DNA of 64,000 nt from Phytobacter massiliensis JC163 (GTDB lineage: Bacteria; Pseudomonadota; Gammaproteobacteria; Enterobacterales; Enterobacteriaceae): the NCBI RefSeq assembly GCF_000321045.1, contig NZ_HE578946.1:1-64000 (forward strand), written 5' to 3'. The translations under genes were made by a program, and so were the position numbers. Under the pieces are notes generated by a model, which saw only the letters and a list, made by a program, of their open reading frames with translations, was not told the DNA's origin and did no database searches. Shown in pieces: positions 16,693 through 24,706 of this stretch; the first letter of the stretch is position 1, and every line of letters starts with the position of its first letter.

Positions 16693-17253
16693 ATGAAAAC
16701 AATCGATTTTGAAATCCGCACTTCCGATCTGAGCGCCAGCAACAAAAAGCTGGTGGGGTACGCGGTGCGCTGGAACAGCCTCTCAGAAGTGATCTGGGAT
16801 GAGTTCCGCGAGCAGTTCGCGCCGGGAGCGTTTAAAGACAGCCTGGCTTCCGGCAGTGATGTGCGTGCGCTGTATGAGCATAACTATGCCCAACTGCTGG
16901 GGCGTACCAAATCCGGCACGCTGGTACTGTCCGAAGATGATACCGGGCTGCGCTTCGAGCTGACGCCACCAGACACTCAGCTTGGTAATGATGTGCTGGC
17001 GCTGGTGGAGCGCGGGGATATTTCCGGCATGAGCTTTGGTTTCCGGGCACTGAAAGAGGCGTGGGATGTCGGCCAGTCTCCTTACCTGCGTACCGTGACC
17101 GCTGCCGAACTGCGGGAAATCACCGTTACCTCAATGCCTGCTTACCCTGAATCCGGCGTGGAAATCGCGCACCGTTCGCTTTTCTCCCAGCATCCTGAAC
17201 TTATGCGCACTGGTGATAACCGTCGCCGCTGGGCTGACCTGGCGGGGCTGTGA
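16693..17253 (+). CDS. HK97-family prohead protease
   Basis: 186 aa. The ATG at 16693 is chosen because GGAG precedes it and the protein then begins MKTIDFEIR, as is usual; the longer open frame overlaps the capsid gene. The family pattern is VGYAVRWNS...FREQFAPGAF, ALYEHNYAQLLGRT (catalytic His), and DISGMSFGFRAL (catalytic Ser in GMSFGF). It cleaves the scaffold domain of the capsid protein. It is followed after one base by the portal gene. Confidence 0.93.
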   Translation: MKTIDFEIRTSDLSASNKKLVGYAVRWNSLSEVIWDEFREQFAPGAFKDSLASGSDVRALYEHNYAQLLGRTKSGTLVLSEDDTGLRFELTPPDTQLGNDVLALVERGDISGMSFGFRALKEAWDVGQSPYLRTVTAAELREITVTSMPAYPESGVEIAHRSLFSQHPELMRTGDNRRRWADLAGL

Positions 17254-17254
17254 T

Positions 17255-18481
17255 ATGTGGAATATCTGGCCTTTTGGCCGCAAAACAGATCAGCGCAGCC
17301 TGACCATTGATGAGTTTCTGGCGATGGCAGGGATTCCAAATACCGGATCAGGCGAATATGTGTCTGCGGGTACTGCGGAATCCCTGCCGGCGGTAATGAA
17401 TGCCGTGGCGGTTATCAGCGAGGCGGTGGCAACAATGCCCTGCTATCTGTACCGGGTGCGCAACGATAACGGGCGCGAGGCGCGGGAATGGCTGAGCAAT
17501 CACCCGGTCGATTTTCTCCTGAATGAGCAGCCGAACGACTGCCAGACACCTTACCAGTTCAAGCGCACGATGATGCGCCACTGTCTGCTGAACGGTAACG
17601 CCTATGCGGTGATCCAGTGGGGCCGAGACGGCCAGCCGCAGTCCCTGCATCCGTATGCGCCGGGTGCAGTGGTGCCTGAGCGTATCGGCGAGCATAAGTA
17701 CAAATACACCATCACTGAACCGTTTACCGGGGTAGTACGTACCTACCTGCAGGAAGAGATTCTGCACCTGCGTTACTCGACCGATGATGGTTTTCTGGGG
17801 CGCTCGCCGATCACCATCTGCCGTGAGGCGCTGGGGTTAGGTCTGGCCCAGCAGCGCCACGGCGCCAGCATTATGAAAGACGGCATGATGGCGGCGGGTA
17901 TCGTGAAGGCTAAAGAGTGGCTCGACAGCACTAACGGCAAGAAAGCGCTGGATGCGCTGGAGCGTTACAAAGGTGCCAGAAATGCCGGTAAAACGCCGAT
18001 CCTTGAAGGTGGCATGGAATACGAGCAGCTTGGCATGAGCAATCAGGATGCCGAGTGGCTGGCCTCCCGCCGGTTCTCTATTGAAGACATTGCCCGCATG
18101 TTCAACGTGTCGCCCATCTTTCTGCAGGAATACAGCAACAGCACCTACAGCAACTTCAGTGAGGCGAGCCGCGCCTTTCTCACCATGACAATGCGCCCCT
18201 GGCTGGCCAACTTCGAGCAGCAGATTAAATCCGCGCTGCTGGTGGCATCACCTGTCCCGGGCATCCGCTACCAGGTGGAATTCGACTCTGCCGATCTTCT
18301 TCGTGCCACCCCTACCGACCGTTACGCCACTTATGAGCGCGGGATCAAGAACGGGATTATTAATCCGAACGAAGCGCGAGAAAAAGAGGGGATGCCGCCG
18401 CGTGAAGGTGGCGACGAATACAGCCAGGCATGGAAACAGGAAGTGAAGATCAGCAATGACAACAAGGAAGGTGACGAATGA
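17255..18481 (+). CDS. HK97-family portal protein
   Basis: 408 aa; ATG at 17255 just after the protease stop. Family features: AGTAESLPAVMNAVAVISEAVATMPCYLY near residues 40-70, LLNGNAYAVI, LHLRYSTDDGFLGRSPI and SRRFSIEDIARMFNVSP near 270-290. Forms the dodecameric DNA channel at one vertex of the head and docks the terminase. Its 3' end overlaps the head closure gene by 4 bases (ATGA). Confidence 0.94.
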   Translation: MWNIWPFGRKTDQRSLTIDEFLAMAGIPNTGSGEYVSAGTAESLPAVMNAVAVISEAVATMPCYLYRVRNDNGREAREWLSNHPVDFLLNEQPNDCQTPYQFKRTMMRHCLLNGNAYAVIQWGRDGQPQSLHPYAPGAVVPERIGEHKYKYTITEPFTGVVRTYLQEEILHLRYSTDDGFLGRSPITICREALGLGLAQQRHGASIMKDGMMAAGIVKAKEWLDSTNGKKALDALERYKGARNAGKTPILEGGMEYEQLGMSNQDAEWLASRRFSIEDIARMFNVSPIFLQEYSNSTYSNFSEASRAFLTMTMRPWLANFEQQIKSALLVASPVPGIRYQVEFDSADLLRATPTDRYATYERGIKNGIINPNEAREKEGMPPREGGDEYSQAWKQEVKISNDNKEGDE

Positions 18482-18816
18482 GAGCCGGAGGACTGAGAAA
18501 TCGCGTCACTATCCGCACTTTCACTTCATCGAGAACACCTTCCGGGCAGGTTATTCAGGTATGGGAAGACGGGGAAACTATCTGGGCTGAGGTAAAGGGG
18601 ATCAGCGGTCGGGAATTAATGGCGTCAGGTGCTGAGCTTGCCGAAGCGACAATCCGCGTGTGGGTGCGTTTTCGCCGTGATATCACGGCCGCCAGTCGTC
18701 TGAAAGTACTCACTGGCCCATTTGCTGGCAGCACTCTCAATATTATCGGGCCTCCTGTACCTGATGCGGAAGGTACGCGGCTGGAAATTCTCTGTAAGAC
18801 AGGAACGGAAAAATGA
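18478..18816 (+). CDS. Phage head closure protein (SPP1 gp16 / Phage_H_T_join type)
   Basis: 112 aa, start overlapping the portal stop. The pattern GGLRNRVTI at the start, WAEVKGISGRE in the middle and RYD-like beta segments are typical of head-tail joining proteins. It closes the filled head and gives the docking surface for a tail. In this element the tail would have to come from a helper phage. Confidence 0.85.
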   Translation: MRAGGLRNRVTIRTFTSSRTPSGQVIQVWEDGETIWAEVKGISGRELMASGAELAEATIRVWVRFRRDITAASRLKVLTGPFAGSTLNIIGPPVPDAEGTRLEILCKTGTEK

Positions 18817-19106
18817 CAGCAGAAATCACACTTGAAGAAGCAAAGCTGCATTGCCGTATTGATGATGATTACGAAGACACTCTGATACAGGCGTATATAG
18901 AAGCGGCACTGGAAGTTTGCCAGAAGCATATCGGCAAGCGATTTGATAACGGTCTGGAGTTTACCCCCGCTATCAGGATTGGCTGCCTGATGTACGTCTC
19001 TCAGTTGTATGAGTACCGCACAATGATTGGTGATACCGACGCCAGAGAGATACCGATGGCGGTCTCTGCTTTGTGGTCTGTCTACCGTGATGTGGGGGTG
19101 TACTGA
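18813..19106 (+). CDS. Head-tail connector protein (HK97 gp6-like)
   Basis: 97 aa. The sequence ITLEEAKLHCRIDDDYEDTLIQAYIEAALEVCQKHIGK is the signature of the gp6/YqbG connector family (PF05135). It forms a ring below the portal. It overlaps the preceding gene by 4 bases and the following HNH gene by 1 base. Confidence 0.9.
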   Translation: MTAEITLEEAKLHCRIDDDYEDTLIQAYIEAALEVCQKHIGKRFDNGLEFTPAIRIGCLMYVSQLYEYRTMIGDTDAREIPMAVSALWSVYRDVGVY

Positions 19107-19549
19107 TGCCGTGGCAACCACTACGACGGTGCACCGAGCCGGGATGCAATAAGCGGGTGAAGTCCGGCAAATGCGATGAACACAAGAGGGAAGCGTGGCG
19201 GGCAGAGGATGCCCGACGCGGCCACCGTCGCGCCCGCGGTTATTCAGCTTCATGGGAGAAGTACCGCGCTCAGTATCTGAAACGTCATCCCCTGTGCGTT
19301 GAGTGCCAGAAGCTGGGCCTCTACGTACCTGCAAAGATTGTCGATCACATCATCCCTGTCGACGGCGGTAATGATGTTCTGTTCTGGCCTGAGTGGAATC
19401 ACCAGCCGTTATGCCAGACGCATCATAACCAGAAGACCACACAGCAAGACCCAATCACCAAAGTGCAGCGCAAAGCAGGTCTTTACCGCGAGCAGGAAGA
19501 GCGTGCAGCACAACGTAATGACTGGATGTATGAGGCACGCGATGAATGA
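19106..19549 (+). CDS. HNH endonuclease of the packaging module
   Basis: 147 aa. Zinc-binding cysteines are visible in CTEPGCNKRVKSGKCDEH (N-terminal) and PLCVECQKLG, and the HNH core is VDHIIPVDGG...WNHQPLCQTHHNQKT near residues 85-115. HNH proteins next to terminase genes (such as HK97 gp74) stimulate terminase cutting at cos. Its place directly before a putative cos region and terS fits that role. Confidence 0.92.
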   Translation: MPWQPLRRCTEPGCNKRVKSGKCDEHKREAWRAEDARRGHRRARGYSASWEKYRAQYLKRHPLCVECQKLGLYVPAKIVDHIIPVDGGNDVLFWPEWNHQPLCQTHHNQKTTQQDPITKVQRKAGLYREQEERAAQRNDWMYEARDE

Positions 19550-19694
19550 GAAAGACGTGGTGAATCTGTACCGATCATTAATGCGCTGCCGTGATGGCTT
19601 CATGAAGGGCCGTGTCAGACGCGATGAGGGCCAGCCCGTGAAGCGTATGAGTGAACGTGATCGGGAGGTGATGGAATGTTTCCGCAACCGCTGA
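19542..19694 (+). CDS. Small unknown ORF between HNH and cos/terS
   Basis: 50 aa; the ATG overlaps the HNH stop by 8 bases. Basic and helical, MNEKDVVNLYRSLMRCRDG... with RMSERDREVMECF at the end. No family recognised. The overlap supports translation, but the lack of a strong motif keeps confidence moderate. Confidence 0.55.
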   Translation: MNEKDVVNLYRSLMRCRDGFMKGRVRRDEGQPVKRMSERDREVMECFRNR

Positions 19695-19823
19695 CGGGAC
19701 GCATGGGCAGGGTGGGGGAGGTTTTCAGGACAAAACCCCGGGTGCAAGGCACCGCCCGCCCCCTCAAATTTTTACGCACGGTGATTTTTTTGACAGCAGT
19801 AAGCCTTAAGGAAACGGGACGTT
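19695..19823 (+). other. Candidate cos packaging site
   Basis: The only gap in the packaging cluster, between the HNH/small ORF pair and terS. It holds a G-rich block GGTGGGGGAGG, an inverted pair GGTTTT (19720-19725)/AAAACC (19732-19737), a hairpin GGTGC-AAG-GCACC (19741-19753), and a C-rich block, followed by T runs. In HK97-type phages cos lies in this position, next to the small terminase gene. The cut site itself cannot be read from the sequence. Confidence 0.5.
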
Positions 19824-20180
19824 ATGGCAAGACCACCTAAACCACCCGCTTACCTTGATGAAATTGCAGGGCAGCAGTGGAAGACGAAAGCGAAGCAACT
19901 GGCCGAACGCGGAGATCTGACTCCTGCCGACTGGAACAGCCTGGAGCTTTATTGCGTTAACTACTCGATGTACCGGAAAGCCGTTGAAGACATTGCCCTG
20001 CGTGGGTTTTCCGTCGAAGGTTCGCGCGGCGCAACCACCAGCAATCCGGCGCTGAAAGCGAAATCCGACGCTGAAAAAATCATGATTAAAATGTCGTCGC
20101 TGCTGGGGTTTGATCCGGTAAGCCGCCGCCGTAACCCGGTAGAAACGGAAGAGGAAGACGATCTTGACCGTCTGGGATAA
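19824..20180 (+). CDS. terS: Phage terminase small subunit (P27 family)
   Basis: 118 aa. Starts MARPPKPPAYL and has WKTKAKQLAERGDLTPADWNSLELYC followed by NPALKAKSDAEKIM, the P27 family pattern (PF05119). Binds the packaging site and brings in the large subunit. It overlaps terL by 17 bases. In cf-PICIs the island's own terminase directs its DNA into its own capsids. Confidence 0.93.
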   Translation: MARPPKPPAYLDEIAGQQWKTKAKQLAERGDLTPADWNSLELYCVNYSMYRKAVEDIALRGFSVEGSRGATTSNPALKAKSDAEKIMIKMSSLLGFDPVSRRRNPVETEEEDDLDRLG

Positions 20181-21825
20181 GTACGCAAACGCGATAAAAA
20201 CGGGCGAAATTCCCGCCTGTAAGCGGGTGAAACAGGCCGTCGAACGGTACTTTTCAGACCTGAATGACCCTCGTTATGTGTTCGATGTGGCGACCGTAGA
20301 GCGGTTTATTGCGTTTTCGCGGCTCTGTCCTCACGTCAAAGGCCCGTTGCGCGGGCAGCCTATCGAGCTGGAGCCGTGGCAGCAGTTCGCCTTTGCTAAC
20401 CTGCTGGGGTTTAAAGTCAGGGAGTCAGGCCGGCGGAAGTACAGCAGCGCTTTTATTGAAGTGCCGCGCAAAAATGCCAAATCCACCGTGGCTGCAATGC
20501 TGGCTAACTGGTTTCTGGTGATGGAGAAGGGCCAGCAGGATATCTACACGGCGGCGGTAAGCCGGGATCAGGCCCGAATCGTGTTCGACGATGCCCGCCA
20601 GATGTGTCTGCTGTCAAAACCGCTGAAAAAGCGCGTCAGTATTCAGGCGCACAAGGTCATTTTCCCTAAGAGCAACAGCCTGTTAAAGCCGCTGGCGGCG
20701 AAAGCGGCCACGATTGAAGGGACTAACCCCAGCCTGGCGATTGTCGATGAGTACCACCTTCACCCGGATAACGGCGTTTATTCCGCGCTTGAGCTGGGTA
20801 TGGGCGCTCGTCCGGAGGCGATGTTGTTCGCCATCACCACCGCCGGGAGTAACGTTGTCTCGGCCTGTAAGCAGCATTATGACTACTGCTGTCAGATTCT
20901 GGCCGGGGAAGAGAGCAACGATTCGCTGTTTGTCCTCATCTACGAGTTTGACGACGAAAGCGAGGTTGAGCAGCCGGAAATGTGGATCAAGGCTAACCCT
21001 AACCTTCATGTTTCCGTTGATGCCGCGAAGCTGGAATCCACCATTCAGAAAGCGCGGGGTATACCGTCGCAATGGGTGGAAATGCTCACCAAACGTTTCA
21101 ATATCTGGTGTCAGGGCTCCACGCCGTGGATGGGTGCTGGCGCATGGGATGCCTGTGCACTCGACTATGCCGAAGAAGACCTGGCCGGGATGGAGTGTTA
21201 CGCCGGATTTGACCTGTCCTCAACCAGCGACATTACCAGCGTGAGCTACGCGTTCCCATTCGACAGGGAGATCCGCCTGCTGACCCGTCATTATCTGCCG
21301 GAAGCCCAACTGCTTAACGTCGCCAACAAAAACCGCGCCATCTACCGCCAGTGGGTGAAAGCGGGCTGGATACGCACCACACCCGGCGACTGTATCGACT
21401 ATGACCGTATCCGTGACGATATCCTGCGCGACGCTGAAACCTTCAATATCCGGCTGGTGGGCTTCGATACGTGGAACGCCACGCATTTACGCACCCAGTT
21501 ACAGGGGGCAGGGCTTGATGTGGAGCCGTTCCCGCAAACCTATATCAAGTTCAGTCCAGTGGCTAAATCCTTTGAGGTATTCGTTAACCGTAAGGTGGTG
21601 CGCCATCGTGGTGATCCGGTTCTGGCCTGGGCGATTGGTAACGTGGTGATGGAGTCTGACGCCAATGCCAACATCAAGCCCAACAAAAAGAAATCCTCCA
21701 ACAAGATCGACCCGGCTGTGTCTGCGCTAATGGCGTTCGGCGCCTTCCAGGCAGAGCATGAGGATTTTGCCTTTGAGATGAGCGGTAGCTATAAAAAACG
21801 GCTAGCGAATTTTGATGGCATCTAA
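20164..21825 (+). CDS. terL: Phage terminase large subunit (HK97 gp2-like)
   Basis: 553-aa packaging motor ATPase and nuclease. Walker A-like VPRKNAKST (residues 100-108), Walker B LAIVDEYHLH (191-200) and the nuclease acidic site GFDLSSTSDITS near 350 are intact. The start is TTG at 20164, inside terS, preceded by GGAAG. Length is standard for the family. It is the last gene of the morphogenesis operon; the region after it switches to AT-rich minus-strand cargo. Confidence 0.94.
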   Translation: MTVWDKYANAIKTGEIPACKRVKQAVERYFSDLNDPRYVFDVATVERFIAFSRLCPHVKGPLRGQPIELEPWQQFAFANLLGFKVRESGRRKYSSAFIEVPRKNAKSTVAAMLANWFLVMEKGQQDIYTAAVSRDQARIVFDDARQMCLLSKPLKKRVSIQAHKVIFPKSNSLLKPLAAKAATIEGTNPSLAIVDEYHLHPDNGVYSALELGMGARPEAMLFAITTAGSNVVSACKQHYDYCCQILAGEESNDSLFVLIYEFDDESEVEQPEMWIKANPNLHVSVDAAKLESTIQKARGIPSQWVEMLTKRFNIWCQGSTPWMGAGAWDACALDYAEEDLAGMECYAGFDLSSTSDITSVSYAFPFDREIRLLTRHYLPEAQLLNVANKNRAIYRQWVKAGWIRTTPGDCIDYDRIRDDILRDAETFNIRLVGFDTWNATHLRTQLQGAGLDVEPFPQTYIKFSPVAKSFEVFVNRKVVRHRGDPVLAWAIGNVVMESDANANIKPNKKKSSNKIDPAVSALMAFGAFQAEHEDFAFEMSGSYKKRLANFDGI

Positions 21826-21912
21826 TTCATTTATATATTAAGACTTTATTTGGAGTGAGTGTTTTTATGGGGGTGAAAAAGCATGATGCTAAAATAGCAT
21901 CATGCCTTGTAA

Positions 21913-23228
21913 TCATTTTGCTATTATTTTGGGGAGTGTCTTTAAAAATATTTCTTTTGGCTTTCCTGAATCTGTTAAAGCTTTTAAGAAAGTTTTATCG
22001 GTTGGAGCGCACGTGCTTTGGTTGAGTAAAGTTTCACCTAACTTTCTAAGCCTTAAGAACTGACCATCTTCTTGAATTCTATATCTAAGAGTACTGTCAG
22101 TTTTTATAACCTCAACAAATGCTGAAACTTTATTAATATCAAAGTGCTCAAACATTTCTAAAATTAATGGTGCCGCCCCATCTGAATAAAAGTTCTTTCT
22201 GCTATATTGGAAGCTAGAACCACGATGCCCAACATATGTCTTAGTTATAGCTGATACAAATTCGAATATGTTATCTTCTGGGATAAAGCTTGAGAATGGC
22301 ATTAAAGCTGTGGTGTGTTTTTCTTCATCAGCCCAACTATCTAAAGACTCTGCAAGGTTACTTATGAGTGGCTCTATGATAACTTTACGCGATGCGGGGC
22401 TAATATACATCAGGCCATCAACAAGAAGAATAAATTGTTGAGCTTTCTCAATCTTACTTATGTTTCCTGAAACAAGATATTTATCGAATTGTTGTCCAAC
22501 TCTTCTTTTATCATCTTTTTTTAGTAGCCCCCATAAAATTGGTGCGCAAAATTCTATGTTGTTACGTAATTCACTTGAAATATTTGCCGAGCAATATGTA
22601 CCAAAAAAACGGGTTGATAATTCACTTATATAAATATCAGGAAGGTCGGAAAATGCCTGCTCAACAGCTAACTTATTTTTATTAAATGTCGCCGAATCCA
22701 TTTCTGATAAATAAGTTGCAATGTCAATAATGCTTGGTGGATATTCCTTAGAAAGAACGTATTTATTACAATCATTGATAAGGTTTACAACTTTAATTAG
22801 ATCAGGGTCGCTACTTTGTGGATGTCCACCGAAAAGATTTCTTGTATCACGAGCTTGCTGCAAGAGTTTATGGCCTTCCCGGTCTATTACACCAATTTTG
22901 AAGGCGCCATCTATTAAATCAAAATCACTAACGTAATCTTGAAAATCTTCGTAGGTTTTAATGTCTTTTTTTGCTTACATTCTTTATTGAAGAGATCAAG
23001 ACTGCGATGCATGATTTTCTTACGTAAGTCATCAACTACAGCATTCCAGTAGGCAGTAATGGCACTTCTGTATCCTTTTACTGGTAATACGCGTAATGCC
23101 TCAGAAATATAGGGACAGTCCGTAACTTCATCACGAACAGTAGATAATGCACTTTGCAGAAGCGCTATCTCTGATGGAGCTAGGGGAACTGGGGGCACCA
23201 TATGTATACTTATTTCAGTACCTTTCAT
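21913..23228 (-). pseudogene. HEPN-like cargo gene split by one frameshift in a T7 run
   Basis: Two fragments (23228-22914 and the frame ending at 21913) join into a ~438-aa protein if one base is added to the T7 run at 22966-22972: the join then reads CKQKKDIKTYEDFQDYVSDF. Near residues 127-137 is ARDTRNLFGGHP, which fits the HEPN ribonuclease motif R-N-x4-H (R130, H136), and an upstream helix GYRSAITAYWNAVVDDL fits the first HEPN helix. HEPN proteins are common RNA-cutting toxins and anti-phage effectors. It is AT-rich and lies between terL and attR, convergent with the packaging operon, a usual cargo slot. The frameshift may be real, a sequencing error or slippage. Confidence 0.7.
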
Positions 23229-23330
23229 TTGGGCTTATTCCTATTGTGTAATTTTTTCTCCTCCTAACTTTATTTAAACCTACACAGAGATCAAGCTTGT
23301 TCGTTAAAGTTTGTTAATGTTTATTAAATG

Positions 23331-23351
23331 GTGTAGTCAATGGTGTAGTCA
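23331..23351 (+). repeat. Right pair of integrase arm-type repeats
   Basis: GTGTAGTCA at 23331-23339 and 23343-23351, same 12-base spacing and same orientation as the left pair at 7902-7922. The second copy ends 54 bases before attR. Confidence 0.7.
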
Positions 23352-23359
23352 TTCTAATA

Positions 23360-23395
23360 AAAAAGGCGCTATCCCATGCCGAGTAGCGCCTTTTT
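23360..23395 (-). terminator. Element-borne terminator for fis
   Basis: AAAAAGGCGCT/AGCGCCTTTTT is an 11-bp stem directly downstream of fis, a diverged copy of the host hairpin at 7698-7731. It comes with the element, so fis keeps a terminator after integration. Confidence 0.85.
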
Positions 23396-23405
23396 AAACA
23401 AACAC

Positions 23406-23438
23406 TTAACTGATTAGTATCAGTTCATGCCGTATTTT
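23406..23438. repeat. Right attachment site (attR core) overlapping the 3' end of fis
   Basis: 33 bases identical to 7743-7775. It includes the fis stop codon (23420-23422 on the minus strand) and the codons of the final residues KKYGMN, so the reading frame is preserved exactly. Confidence 0.9.
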
Positions 23439-23716
23439 TTCAGTTTCTTACGCAGCGTACCGCGGTTGATGCCCATCATCAGGGCTGCGCGGGTCTGGTT
23501 ACCACGGGTGTATTGCATCACCATGTCCAACAGTGGCTGCTCTACTTCAGCCAGTACCAGCTCATAGAGGTCATTAACATCCTGACCATTCAGTTGAGCA
23601 AAATAGTTCTTCAGTGCCTGTTTAACCGAGTCACGCAGAGGTTTTTGGGTTACCTGATCCTGAGAGTTAACGGTAGAAACGGTCAGTACGTCAGAATTTA
23701 CGCGTTGTTCGAACAT
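23420..23716 (-). CDS. fis: DNA-binding protein Fis
   Basis: 98 aa, full length and apparently identical in design to E. coli Fis: N-terminal beta-hairpin arm ([18 protein letters not shown]) and C-terminal helix-turn-helix [25 protein letters not shown] split over residues 74-98. A growth-phase-controlled nucleoid protein that bends DNA, activates rRNA promoters and aids recombinases. It lies 24 bases after dusB in the same operon. The satellite is integrated in its last codons without changing the protein. Confidence 0.97.
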
Positions 23717-23740
23717 AGTTCTGTCAGCTCTTTATTTCTA

Positions 23741-24706
23741 TTACGCAAAATTTTCGAAGTATGCCTCCAACGCCTCCAGCTGTTCGCTGGCATCCTCAAT
23801 GGCGTTGAATGTGCGCCGAAACTGGTCATTTGGAGCGTGCTCCTGGAGATACCAGGAGACGTGTTTACGCGCAATTCGGTACCCCTTTGCCTGACCGTAA
23901 AAGTCATGCAATTCCCGAACATGCGCACAAAGCAAGCGCTTAACTTCTGCCAGAGGCAGAGGCGGGAGCAACTCCCCAGTGTCCAGATAATGCTGGATTT
24001 CCCGAAAGATCCAGGGTCTTCCCTGAGCTGCGCGGCCTATCATCAGGGCATCCGCCCCCGTATAGTCGAGCACAGCTCTGGCTTTAAGCGGGTCAGTAAT
24101 GTCGCCATTCGCGATAACCGGAATGGAAACTTTCTGCTTAACTGCCCGAATGCTGTCGTATTCAGCTTCTCCGTTGAACAAACAGGCGCGGGTGCGTCCG
24201 TGAATGGTCAGAGCCTGAATGCCACAGTCTTCAGCCAGTTGGGCAATCTTTACACAGTTACGGTGTTCCACAGCCCAGCCGGTACGCGTCTTTAGCGTGA
24301 CGGGAACATCCACTGCCTTCACTACCGCGGTCAGGATAGACTCCACCAGATCCGGGTACTGCAGCAGGGCCGAGCCCGCAAGCTTACGATTCACTTTTTT
24401 GGCCGGACAGCCCATATTGATATCAATAATTTGGGCGCCGCTTTCCACATTGATACGCGCGGCTTGCGCCATCTCTTCCGGGTCGCTCCCAGCAATTTGC
24501 ACGGTACGAATACCGGGCTCATCAATATGCACCATACGTAACCTGGACTTATCGCTCTCCCAAACCTGCGGGTTGGAGGACATCATCTCGGATACGGTCA
24601 ACCCCGCTCCCATCTCGTAACATAAGGTACGAAAGGGTCTGTCGGTAATGCCAGCCATTGGCGCTGCGATAAGGCGGTTTCTGAGCTGGTGGTTTCCGAT
24701 GCGCAT
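23741..24706 (-). CDS. dusB: tRNA-dihydrouridine synthase B
   Basis: 321 aa, the normal length. FMN-dependent TIM barrel that reduces uridine 17 in tRNA D-loops. Motifs: [12 protein letters not shown] at the N terminus, MGCPAKKV (catalytic Cys), KTRTGW, IHGRTR and NGDI. First gene of the dusB-fis operon; the fis promoter lies just upstream at 24746-24774. Confidence 0.96.
   Translation of the reverse strand: MRIGNHQLRNRLIAAPMAGITDRPFRTLCYEMGAGLTVSEMMSSNPQVWESDKSRLRMVHIDEPGIRTVQIAGSDPEEMAQAARINVESGAQIIDINMGCPAKKVNRKLAGSALLQYPDLVESILTAVVKAVDVPVTLKTRTGWAVEHRNCVKIAQLAEDCGIQALTIHGRTRACLFNGEAEYDSIRAVKQKVSIPVIANGDITDPLKARAVLDYTGADALMIGRAAQGRPWIFREIQHYLDTGELLPPLPLAEVKRLLCAHVRELHDFYGQAKGYRIARKHVSWYLQEHAPNDQFRRTFNAIEDASEQLEALEAYFENFA

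Larger units (their letters stand above)
7743..23438. mobile_element. Capsid-forming phage-inducible chromosomal island (cf-PICI-like satellite) integrated at the 3' end of fis
   Basis: 15.7-kb element bounded by 33-bp direct repeats. Contents in order: tyrosine integrase, an unknown coupled gene, AlpA, a structured RNA/immunity-like region, a YlcI/YnfO-type regulator (minus), an Icd-like gene and three small genes, RepA-like helicase, iterons, a small gene, a broken AT-rich gene (minus), major capsid, protease, portal, head closure, connector, HNH, a small ORF, small and large terminase, and a broken HEPN-like gene (minus). There is no tail, holin, endolysin, spanin or phage-type late activator. 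A defective prophage would be expected to leave random remnants. Here a compact set that stops exactly at the head-tail boundary argues for a satellite of the cf-PICI type known from Enterobacteriaceae. The family assignment is by gene content only. Confidence 0.85.

Noticed and set aside
15492-16745. 417-codon minus-strand frame across the capsid gene
   Set aside because: Antisense shadow of the clear HK97 capsid and protease genes.
7743-23438. Ordinary defective prophage
   Set aside because: No tail, lysis or lysogeny remnants are seen, and the genes present form a compact, intact satellite set. Kept only as the alternative to the cf-PICI call.
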